Shown here: piece by piece, positions 1 to 8,578 of the stretch
Position numbering within the stretch: position 1 is the first letter of the stretch
How the letters are laid out: the number at the start of each line of letters is the position of its first letter
Source of the DNA: Ptychodera flava
Lineage: Eukaryota > Hemichordata > Enteropneusta > Ptychoderidae
DNA: 64,000 bases
Direction of reading: 5' to 3'
Assembly: GCF_041260155.1 (NCBI RefSeq)
Contig: NC_091941.1
Span: 21,532,747-21,596,746 of the forward strand
Notes under the pieces: generated by a model
Databases searched by the model: none
Seen by the model: only the letters and a program-made list of their open reading frames with translations
What the model was told of the DNA's origin: nothing
Position numbers and translations under genes: made by a program

Positions 1-105
1 GAAACATTTACCTAATGTGTCACTGCACAAAAAAACTGTCCAACGGGTTTCATGACGATGGCGTTTCTACGACAAAAGTGACTTCACCCTCAACAACGTA
101 AAAGC

Positions 106-107
<2 letters not shown>

Positions 108-159
<52 letters not shown>
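108..159. repeat. (GA)n microsatellite
   Basis: Uninterrupted GA dinucleotide run of about 26 units, read directly. Confidence 0.98.
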
Positions 160-162
<3 letters not shown>

Positions 163-805
163 ATTTTCTTCATAACACTTGTAGTTTTTAATCTTTTAAA
201 TATCGGCTGGAGCGGAATGTAATCCACTTTTAATGATGGTGTTATTGCAAGCCGTCAAGCATTGCATTTTCATTTTTTCCAAAGACGACTGTTGACTCTC
301 TGTCAAACGTGGCCTGCCATGGTGGTTACTAGGTCTGATCACGCATTAAAGTGACACGGAATGCGGTATCGCTTATCTCTTGAGAACGGGGAAGCTCCAT
401 CGATGTGGAGTTGCCCAGAGATTCGGAAACAAGAGCCAAAAGTAGTGTGGAGGTTGAACTTGGCATTACGGTTCTGAATGCCTCATATTCGATCGGGTAA
501 TACATTCTTCTGGGTTTTCATAGCTAATTTTATATTGCATTCTCGAAATGCATCTGTTGACAAGAGTACATTACATGATTAAAAAATGCCCTTTGTCTAT
601 ATATTTTAACATCTATAGATGTGTGATGTTACTTCTCAAGCTGTCGGAAATTGTATTGGAAAACAAACACGCGGTGTGTACCAACATAACAAAGAGTTCG
701 GGCAAAAGACATTAAATATTAGAGCTAATTAAGCTTTATAACAAGGAAAATACAGAAGGGAGAGGCAGAGATATGAAGTCTTGAATGATAATGAAAATCA
801 CCAGG

Positions 806-1020
806 AACACGATTGGAACTAATTTGGGATAATTGGATGGCGAAGTAAGGTCGTTTTAAACTGCAAATGTAAGCTCATCTGCTTTTCTTTTTAAGTTACA
901 CACTTGTTTTTATGAGTAATTTGTGATATAGCAACATTCAGCTATATGGCACCTTACACTTTTGAGAAATTTGAAAAAAAATTAAGATCCAAGTATCCCC
1001 AATTAGTTCCAATCGTGTTC
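806..1020. repeat. Short element bounded by a 22-bp inverted repeat
   Basis: The arm near 808-830 (aacacgattggaactaatt, then ggg) recurs inverted at 997-1019. The two arms are about 165 bp apart. The shape is that of a small nonautonomous DNA transposon (MITE). No target-site duplication is clear and no ORF lies inside. Confidence 0.45.
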
Positions 1021-1182
1021 AGGGAAAGAGGCTGAAACTGTACCACTAAAACACCTTATAAGTACTTCTCATTGTCTATCAAAACTGCACGTAGACGGTT
1101 TCTCTGATTCATGGCTATTGTATTTATTTTTGAAAGCAGTGACATCACTCTCAACAATGTTACACAGACGCGCGTGCGCGCG

Positions 1183-1184
<2 letters not shown>

Positions 1185-1250
<66 letters not shown>
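1185..1250. repeat. (GA)n microsatellite
   Basis: GA run of about 33 units, preceded by a short CG-alternating stretch (about 1168-1184). The apparent small ORFs across it (Ser-Leu, Arg-Glu repeats) are microsatellite translations. Confidence 0.98.
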
Positions 1251-1253
<3 letters not shown>

Positions 1254-1334
1254 TGATCTCAAAAGTACACATTTTCTTTTATTTAAACTGACCATATAAT
1301 TAATGCTTTGATCTACCGTTGCTTATATTAACAT

Positions 1335-1637
1335 TCATTTCTGCAATGGGCAAAACATATGTAACAGAAATAAAGTAGGTTGAAGAAAGGCTGCGACAAC
1401 GACTGGGCTTAACCTATCTCCCCTGCTCAGAGCTTGACAAACAATCGTTTTCGGGTTATCTCGGTTGTTACGCCACAAGTTTCGTCTTGGTAGTTGAAGA
1501 TATTCCGGCAGTTTCTTGTTACATCCTGATTCCGTCTCGTTGTGCTGGCAACAGTACGTGCAAGTCGCTCCTGGGGCGGGCACCACGTCTCCCTGGAAAC
1601 AGCCCCACGCGTTTTCGTCGGCGTTATGACAGTACCG
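1335..1637 (-). CDS. Ly6-like gene, 3'-terminal exon (end of domain 2, GPI-like tail)
   Basis: The acceptor is ...AAAATAG before CGG TAC TGT; the exon runs in frame for 100 codons to TGA (1335-1337). It encodes RYCHNADENAWGCFQ, then TCTYCCQHNETESGCNK, which is the closing C-x-Y-C-C...C-N signature of a Ly6 domain. A charged linker with a PRRNLW stretch and a hydrophobic C-terminus follow, compatible with a GPI-attachment signal. Phase 0 at the 5' end fits the preceding exon. Confidence 0.72.
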   Translation of the reverse strand, partial: RYCHNADENAWGCFQGDVVPAPGATCTYCCQHNETESGCNKKLPEYLQLPRRNLWRNNRDNPKTIVCQALSRGDRLSPVVVAAFLQPTLFLLHMFCPLQK

Positions 1638-3604
1638 CTATTTTATTAGCGAGAGGGAAAAATATAATGCAGACAATGAGAACGTGAGCGACAATGCAAA
1701 TCAAATAAAGGGGCTATCTTTCGGCAAAGAAAGTCTGGAACATGAACAGAATTAGCCTAAATACATACACTTCTTTAATTTAAAAAACCGATACAAGGCC
1801 GGAAGAATAATTACTTTAGTCAATTTGGGATTATTTTTTTAAGTTGTGGTAAATATCGGGTATTTTTGTTGTGCATACTAGTTTTCTGTTGTTTTTGCTC
1901 AGAATTTGTTCTGTCAACACTGCTTGTATACGTAATGCCTCTACAATTGTCGACAGTTCGTGAAATTTAGACTCAAATCATCAGTAACAGTGTAGCTAGT
2001 GGGAGATTTTACTGGATTGTGAAAGGAACGTTGGCTGCCTCTTTATCTTTGCCAAATAAAGAAATCTAAGGATCAATATTTTTTTCTCTGGTCTTATCTC
2101 TATTGGTTGTAACTTTGGATGTGTTTCCAAGCGGCAGTCTCTTGTTATTCGACTAAAAATTTGGGATATGATGTCTGAATAACAAGTGTTCAACTCATCG
2201 ATACGGTCTGTACTCCTGAGTTTGTCGCTGCAATGCTGTTGTTGACCGCTGAATTGCATGCACCGTCGACTAGAATTCATTTGTCAAGAATAATATTGTT
2301 AATTGTTTTGAAAACACATCAGAGAAAATTACAGCTTTTGTTCCCATTGAGCATGGACATTAACTCTGGCAAGCTGACTGGAACGTCACAAACTACTCAA
2401 ATTAAAAGTAGGTAGTCATCAGATATATTGGAAATATCAATTTCAATTTAATCTTTCGAAATGATCCGTTTACTCCGCGTCTTAAAAAATTAATGATGGT
2501 AATATTACTCTTGCTTTAAGAAGATAAGCTGGTGACGGAACTCCAGTGAGAATATATGATTTCAAAAAAAAAATAATAATAAAAAAATAAACAAACACTT
2601 GCTTTCAGCAAAAAGTTTATGGGGACATAGAAATTCCGAGGTTGATAGGTCGATAAGATCACAACTGACAATCATCTTAGCGAGCGTCGTCGTAAATATT
2701 ATTTTGACATATCGCCCCACAACATCGTCTTATATGAAATGAAACTCATATACGGTTAGTTCGTGTCGTTTCATACACCACGTGATTACTCGTTCAAGTC
2801 ATATGTTTATTTCATGGGCATGTAGTCACAATTAAATTTTCAGATGAAAAGGTGCAGTCTCTGAAAAGGGATAAAGCCAGATATTTCGTTTTTTAACTGA
2901 ACACAGGGAAAAACTATCAATCAAGACGTATAGACAAGATAATGACGTATACCCTTTTTTAACCTGTTCACCCCTATCTCCTTGTAAATTGGTTCACAGT
3001 CTCCGTTGATAACAATGAGTATGCGCCAAACCATTGTGGTGAAAGGTTTAACGTGAAACGGTTGCTCAATGTGGAGACTTCTTTATTTCAATTTTATATC
3101 ATTTCGAATATTCAGTTCTTGTCAGTCAGAATCATAACGCATGTTGAAAAAGTGGTCCACTACTTTAACGGAGCATTGTCGATCCTGTTTGCGAGGATTA
3201 ACGGATAACGAAAACGACGCACAGTGTGTAGTCTCTACGAGTTCTATGGGAATATATGAATAATGAAGAAAAAATATATTTCGACTCAGTAAATTTGTTG
3301 TTGTTGTTGTTGTTGTTTTATTGTTGTTGTTGTTGTTGTTGATAGTATTTGCAGAAAAGAACAAAATATGCGCTGCAAAATTCAATATAGCCTAACTATA
3401 CATATGCGCTGCAAGTGAATTTTGCAGCGCATATGTATAGTTAGGCTATATATAATATTGAATTTTGCAGCGCATACTTTGTTCTTTACTGCAAATAGTA
3501 TAAACAACGACAATAATAATTATAATAACAACAACAACAACAACAACAGCAACAAATTTACTGTGTCCAAATTTATTTTTATTTTCTTCATTTTCAAATA
3601 TTTG

Positions 3605-3646
<42 letters not shown>

Positions 3647-5389
3647 GGAGACTGACGACCCTATGCTCAGACCATAGCCACAAGAAACACTGTTGGTACA
3701 TTGTGTCCTGTCCATGTATATAGGGGTTATGTATTCCTCGTTATAAAAGAGGATGGTTTGACGTTTACTGGAGAAAAGTCTGAGCAAACCATTAAAACTT
3801 TCAGTTTGGAAGCCTAAACTGTCGTAAGACAAGAACTCTTTATTTTTTTGTCGCTTTGACAACGGGTGTTTGGCAAGACGCCAGTTTTCCAGTAATACGG
3901 GAAAATCATTAATTTCCTAAGTACTACACATGAACACTTACCCTTTCGGTACATCCTTTCTCCATGATGAGGTATCCATTAGCTCTGAAATTAAACATCA
4001 CCACCGAGTAACACACAGGGTCGTCCATGGTTACGCCACAGTAGGAGACGCTGGGGTCGCCAGAACCTACCAGCTAATACACGAGGCAGAACAAAACCAG
4101 TTTATTTCAGAGCAAGTCGGCCGAAACGACTGGTGATGACATTTAGGCAACCAATTCATGATGTAGTGGTGGGCACAGCTCAAGAACATTAGTGACAAAT
4201 TGAGATAAATCATGTTTCTGTTAAATTTTGAAATTTCCTGGACTTACAAGCACCGTTACGTGTGTACCTATCTCACATGACTGTATTCTCTACCAAGCAT
4301 CTATCCTGTATAAGATGAGCAATGTGTTGCAACCTACAGTCAGAGTTTAATTTCAGAGGCGAAGGGAAGGGCCCCTAGAACTTAAAATACTAGCAATATA
4401 GGCCCTGCCAGAATGTTGGAATATAATCTTGACGTGTTCTATACCTAAAACTTTTTGAAACTGGCGCCTATAGTGGCACAGACGACATGTAAAACAATCA
4501 GTGTCATATTCTTTTCGAAATTGCCTCGTTTTGTTGTTAAAAAATTCATAAACTGGTGTTCAACGTCTGTAACTTTGGAAATTCTCCGTTGAACGGAATA
4601 ATAGAGACTACCCCGTTTTCACTTAGAAAAGTTTTTTTGGGGGGGGGGGGTTAAATCATGCGATTTCGATTAATACCTCGTTACAATCTTCGTTGCTGAG
4701 TGCATTTTTGCATCCGTAACACCAGTTGTCGCCGAAGATGTCAGTCGCGTCGTCCCATCGATTCGGGGATGGTAGCTCCATGTTTGAGGGCGCCGCTAGA
4801 TCGTTACAGCCGGAGCCACCATCGGGGCAGCAGTAATGACACAGGAGGCGCTCTCTCGGTGAGTGTGGTTGGAAACAGGCTGCGTGCTCAGCAGATAGAT
4901 CTCTGGTTCTGTTTGTGCATTCGCTCTTGAGAGAGAAAACAAAACCGAGTGAATGAGTGGTTCAAAGTAATGGGTCTTCACCTGATATCGCAATAAAATA
5001 TGCACACAGAGCTTCTGCACCGACGTAGAGGAAAAGCTCTAACAATAAACCAACAAACTTGATCTCTCTTTTCAGGTTCATGTATGTTCAAATGCGGACC
5101 GCGGTTCAAGGTACGTACGAGGAAAGATGGCTTCAACGAATACTTGAATATTGCAACTTCAGTAGATTTTATGCACTTGTACACGATTTTCTATCCACTG
5201 GGATACAACAAAACTCATCGAAAACGTTGATAAATAGTTTTATCGATATTCAAATGTTTATCCTTCTGAGTAAAAACTATGTGCAGTTCTATTTTCATTA
5301 AATTAAAAACAAATTTACATAATATACACTCATAAAACGCAACTTCCATACATATTAGGACATACTAGAAAGTTTGCCTTGTGCCGGTA

Positions 5390-5462
<73 letters not shown>

Positions 5463-6225
5463 GTGGATTAAGTCCTTTTATTTCATTCTAACTTTTCGGT
5501 AAAAGTGTGAATGTAACCACGAACCGTAAAGCACAGGACAAAACTCCCCCCCCCCCCCGGCCCCCGCCAATTGCCTGGGTGAGTAAATACATCGTCAAAA
5601 ATAGCCCACAGAAAACATCGCTTACCCGTTCAATACAACCCTTTTCTTCTATCCTATATCCATTTCCACGTGCATTATATCTCACGTCAGAAAAGCAAAC
5701 GGGGTCTTCCATACCCTCGCAGATAAGTGTACTGAGGTCATCGCCATCCTGTATTCGTGAAAGTTTGAAGAGTCAGATCGGGGGACTAGACAAGCGCCCT
5801 CGCCGATGTGGAAGCACTAGTACATTGATAGGGCTGGATAGGAGGTCATGCTGTAACACTGACAAATACATGGTATGTCTCGTTTCTTTTATTTGCTTTA
5901 ATCCCCTCGGAGTGAACTGTTCTGCAGTTCCCCCAAACTCTTCAAACCCTCTTGTCTAAGCGTCCCATAGATCATGTTTAATTACTCACACGGTGGGCAT
6001 ATAAAGGGTACAACGAAAACCCGTTCTTTATTGGCACGTAGACTTTTTTTATATACTGTGTATATCCAACTCTATGCGTGTCCAACTTTGTCCCCATCAT
6101 ATCGTTGTACTAAAATTTTGTATTGTAAGCTGTGCGTTTTTTTTCAACGGATCCTTACCCTGTTGCAGTTATTATTGTTGGTTTGTTCTTTGCAGTGGAA
6201 ACACCAATGAAAAGGTCTGTCAAGC
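1335..6225 (-). CDS. Two-domain Ly6/uPAR (three-finger) protein, 5' incomplete
   Basis: Five minus-strand exons encode two consecutive Ly6-type cysteine domains. All internal junctions are phase 0: 6159-~6216, 5626-5748, 4677-4925, 3942-4073 and 1335-1637. Each domain starts with W-C-[FY]-x-C, has a C-N after the third Cys, a middle exon with DPVC[FY]S, NGY and [EM]EKGC[IT]ER, and ends in C-x-Y-C-C followed by G-C-N. That final signature is typical of Ly6/uPAR domains. Both domains have 12 cysteines in the same order, two more than the usual ten, and introns at equivalent places, so the domains arose by tandem duplication of an exon set. The C-terminus ends in a moderately hydrophobic tail (VVVAAFLQ...LFLLHMF), as expected for a GPI-anchored surface protein. 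No signal peptide or start codon was found; upstream exons are missing. The ligand and function are unknown. Confidence 0.75.
3258..3595. repeat. Long foldback (inverted repeat) element with TTG/CAA arms
   Basis: Near-palindrome centred at about 3417. The left arm reads GAAGAAAAAAT, cagtaaatttg, (TTG)n, tatttgcag, gaacaaa, gcgctgcaaaattcaatat, gcctaactatacatatgcgc. The right arm repeats these blocks in reverse complement, ending with a (CAA)n run, caaatttactg and ATTTTCTTC. Arm length is about 160 bp and the loop only about 8 nt. It lies in the intron between the last two Ly6-like exons. Confidence 0.85.
3604..3647. repeat. (ATC)n microsatellite
   Basis: Trinucleotide run of about 14 units directly beside the 3.26-3.60 kb foldback. 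It yields an artefactual poly-Asp or poly-Ile ORF. Confidence 0.97.
3942..4073 (-). CDS. Ly6-like gene, middle exon of domain 2
   Basis: 44 codons, phase 0 at both ends. The acceptor TATTAG follows a T-rich tract (TTTTGTTCTGCCTCG) and the donor is AGG|GTAAGT. It encodes LVGSGDPSVSYCGVTMDDPV, then CYS, FRANGYLIMEKGCTER. It is clearly paralogous to the exon at 5626-5748 (MEDPVCFS, GNGYRIEEKGCIER), showing the domain duplication. Confidence 0.72.
4074..4676. other. Intron of the Ly6-like gene
   Basis: 603-bp GT-AG intron (donor GTATTA at the high-coordinate end, acceptor TATTAG). It includes a G homopolymer at about 4638-4650. No other feature seen. Confidence 0.6.
4677..4925 (-). CDS. Ly6-like gene, exon joining end of domain 1 to start of domain 2
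   Basis: 83 codons, phase 0 at both ends. The acceptor TCTCTCTCAAG has a strong polypyrimidine tract and the donor is GAG|GTATTA. The first part (SECTNRTRDLSAEHAACFQ ... LLCHYCCPDGGSGCND) closes one Ly6 domain with C-x-Y-C-C...G-C-N. A linker rich in Pro and Asp follows, then DNWCYGCKNALSNEDCNE opens the next domain with W-C-x-x-C...C-N. The single uninterrupted exon spanning two domains proves they belong to one protein. Confidence 0.75.
5393..5459. repeat. (TC)n microsatellite
   Basis: TC run of about 33 units in the Ly6-like gene's intron; on the minus (coding) strand it is a GA run. A C homopolymer follows at about 5546-5558. Confidence 0.98.
5626..5748 (-). CDS. Ly6-like gene, middle exon of domain 1
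   Basis: 41 codons, phase 0. The acceptor is GAATACAG before GAT GGC and the donor is CGG|GTAAGC. It encodes DGDDLSTLICEGMEDPVCFS and then NARGNGYRIEEKGCIER. It is the paralogue of the 3942-4073 exon, with the same intron positions and cysteine spacing. Confidence 0.72.
6159..6216 (-). CDS. Ly6-like gene, opening exon of domain 1 (5' boundary uncertain)
   Basis: The minus strand reads RPFHWCFHCKEQTNNNNCNR before the donor AGG|GTAAGG, matching the opening W-C-x-x-C...C-N of domain 2. The end at 6159 is firm. The 5' boundary could be the acceptor CTTGACAG (exon start 6216) or the acceptor ATGTTCTCAG (start 6347); the frame is open to 6362. If the longer form is right, the exon also carries the remains of a preceding domain. 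Confidence 0.6.
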
Positions 6226-6591
6226 TCACTAGTCACAACTTCAGCAACAAGTGGTGCTCCAAGTTGAAGGTGTTCCGGGACCCGGTCACCTCCGACCCGT
6301 TCACGTCTGCCCTGCTGTCCGCTGGCATCGTTATCAGCCGTAATGCAGAACACTGAGAACATATAAAGCCCACTTTTAGGTCAGCTATCGGATTTATATG
6401 TGGTTGCACGAGTTCAAGTGTTGCTGAGGATAAAGTGACTCCTGGCATGTGCCTCTCAATATTTCTCAGAAAGAGTTTGAAAAATACGGAGTTCGGAAAT
6501 GACAGCAAATCAAGTATATCGTCTTATTAAACTCATAAGGTTTGTAATGTAAAAAAACCCAGTGATTTACATTATTAAATAGGCAATTGCG

Positions 6592-6594
<3 letters not shown>

Positions 6595-6652
<58 letters not shown>
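6595..6652. repeat. (GA)n microsatellite
   Basis: GA run of about 29 units, read directly. Confidence 0.98.
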
Positions 6653-6654
<2 letters not shown>

Positions 6655-8329
6655 CCGATGATAGTAAACACTTAAGAAAGTAGAATGTTTGAAGTGGTAA
6701 GCCTTAACCCCAATGACGCGAAAATCTCATATATCGTTGGATTTGTCGACCTACTTGTTCAAACTCATACATCAAGTTAAAAAGAATCAACTATAATCTT
6801 ATCATTTTGTGGTTGGATGGTGATTTGCAATTTTTGGTCGGTACCTAAGTCACTAAAATGAAAATGACTATTATTTCTTTGGAAAACGGGGGTAATGTTG
6901 CACTCTTTCATATATATCAGTTACTTCAACTTTGCTGAAATTTTTCAGTTCGTGATATCCTAAGCTTCCTCCTTTCAATCAGTCTGGTGATGAACCTTTA
7001 ACCTTTTCTGGGTGGTGTTATTGACTGTTATTGTTATTATCGTCCATACTGACATTATATTTTTGTTTACACCAGTTCTTGAGACTCCATATTATAAATG
7101 AATATTATCTTCGCTAAAGTATGTAATCAGTTCATTTAGGCCTATCTGGCTGGTCTTCCTCAGCATTTTTTCTCTAAATACAAATGTGAAATGTCCTGGC
7201 TAGGCTACGATAGAACACTGGTTTTCAGAATTTCTTACCTGTCAAACAAAGCGGAGAAAGTGTGAGAAAAACAACTTTTTTGGAGCTCAAGCGAAAAGTC
7301 ATTTCATTTGTGCGGAACTTGATTGAATTTTTCACACTGGGCCGGACACTCTGATAAGTGCGAATCATCGAGGGAGGTAGGTGTTTTCACTTTTCATTCT
7401 GCTCGAAAATTCCAAAGTTCCGAGCGCGCAAAGTACTAGGTTTTGTATAGTGATAGAAAGAGGGCGCTGTTGTCAGAAGTGGACCGACATATCGTACGCA
7501 CGCACTGAACTTCACTTTTGGACGAAATGAGCTGAGTCGCACTACCCATAGGCTCTCGAGAAAAAACAAAGACTTCTTTCTTAGGGTTTCTGAGTGGTTT
7601 CACGTGAAGTCCCTCTTTAGACACTTGAGTATGTGTCAAGTGGCGATTGCTCACTGTTACAGAGTAGACCTATGCTCATCAGTGCCGTTTGAGAAAACAA
7701 ACCGATGAAAGTAATAGAATTCATGAGGAACAACAAAAATAATTCATGATTTGTTATTTTTCTATTCACCTGACCCCCAACCCTAATAAAAAGTCCAAAA
7801 AACCTAAGAATAATCAAAGTTCATAATTCTTGATTTCTCTTGGATATTATTTATCATTATAGCTGCGATACGGCTTTCTCCAGACCGACCCGTATCCCCA
7901 TATTCGTTGCGCGTTGAGATGTATTGTCCTCGGCCGGTAAGATTGACTGGCACTATTGTTGTACAAATTTGCACATTGCCTTGACGAAGAAATCTAGAGA
8001 AATGGGCCTACACCAATCACAAACTGCCTCGCAAGACCGATGCGGGTCGCTCCTTAGACTAACGAGTTGTGAGCACCATCGGGGAAAGTCCTTGATCACG
8101 ATGTAGTGTTTGCTAGTCTTTTGTAATATTAATGTAAAACTGGCGTTAATTGGTTTCGAGACAGTTGTCCTTTTGGCGGCTACTTGGAATGCCCCCCGGT
8201 TTATTTCTTATTAAACGGCTGGTGAACATTCGGTACCTGTGGTGCGAAAACGATTTTATATCCTCAAGGTTCTAGATTATGTGACCTAGAAAGCCCGAAA
8301 AATGGCCAAAATTTACTGTTTCCCCAACA
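6653..8329. other. No gene recognised
   Basis: Presumed to contain the missing 5' exons (signal peptide, start) of the Ly6-like gene on the minus strand, but none could be identified. Short ORFs on both strands lack recognisable domains. Confidence 0.4.
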
Positions 8330-8330
8330 G

Positions 8331-8578
8331 GTCGGAGATTGCATAATGAAACGTGTATTTTCCCTTCGTGCTTTCTGCCCATAAATGAAGAAAGCGTGAC
8401 ACTCCGCAAATACGGACACGTCCAAAACTCTACGATCGTTCAGTGTCGGGCAGGTCACAGGTTCATTGGAAATCAAACAATGGTTAATGCCAAGTTGACC
8501 GAAGATCTTTGTACGTGGCAATTAAGTTCTGGACAAACAAAAATATCATCAAAATGTGTCTACGTGTATACTTATTGA
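8331..8578 (+). CDS. Sushi/CCP-like exon, orphan, boundaries uncertain
   Basis: A good acceptor (ACTGTTTCCCCAACAG) precedes an open frame in phase 1, the usual phase of sushi exons, up to a TGA at 8576-8578. It encodes four cysteines in sushi order: CFLP, then VQCRAGHRFIGN (compare the consensus C-x-x-G-[YF]-x-[LF]-x-G), LCTWQLSSGQ, and SSKC. The Trp is displaced relative to a classical sushi domain, so this may be a divergent, decayed or last-exon copy. No neighbouring exons of the same gene were found on the plus strand. It could be a single exon of a gene whose other exons I cannot see, or a relic. Confidence 0.35.

Larger units (their letters stand above)
1..1334. other. Region downstream of the Ly6-like gene, no other gene seen
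   Basis: No coding exon recognised. It contains two GA microsatellites and a 22-bp inverted-repeat pair at about 806-830 and 996-1020. On the minus strand two AATAAA signals (1278-1283 and 1123-1128, seen as tttatt on the plus strand) could end the Ly6-like transcript, 52 bp and about 200 bp after its stop codon. Confidence 0.5.

Noticed and set aside
7924..8106. Plus-strand ORF with a W-x-Y-C-C motif resembling a Ly6 end
   Set aside because: Wrong strand relative to the Ly6 exons, no following G-C-N and no splice sites in a compatible phase.
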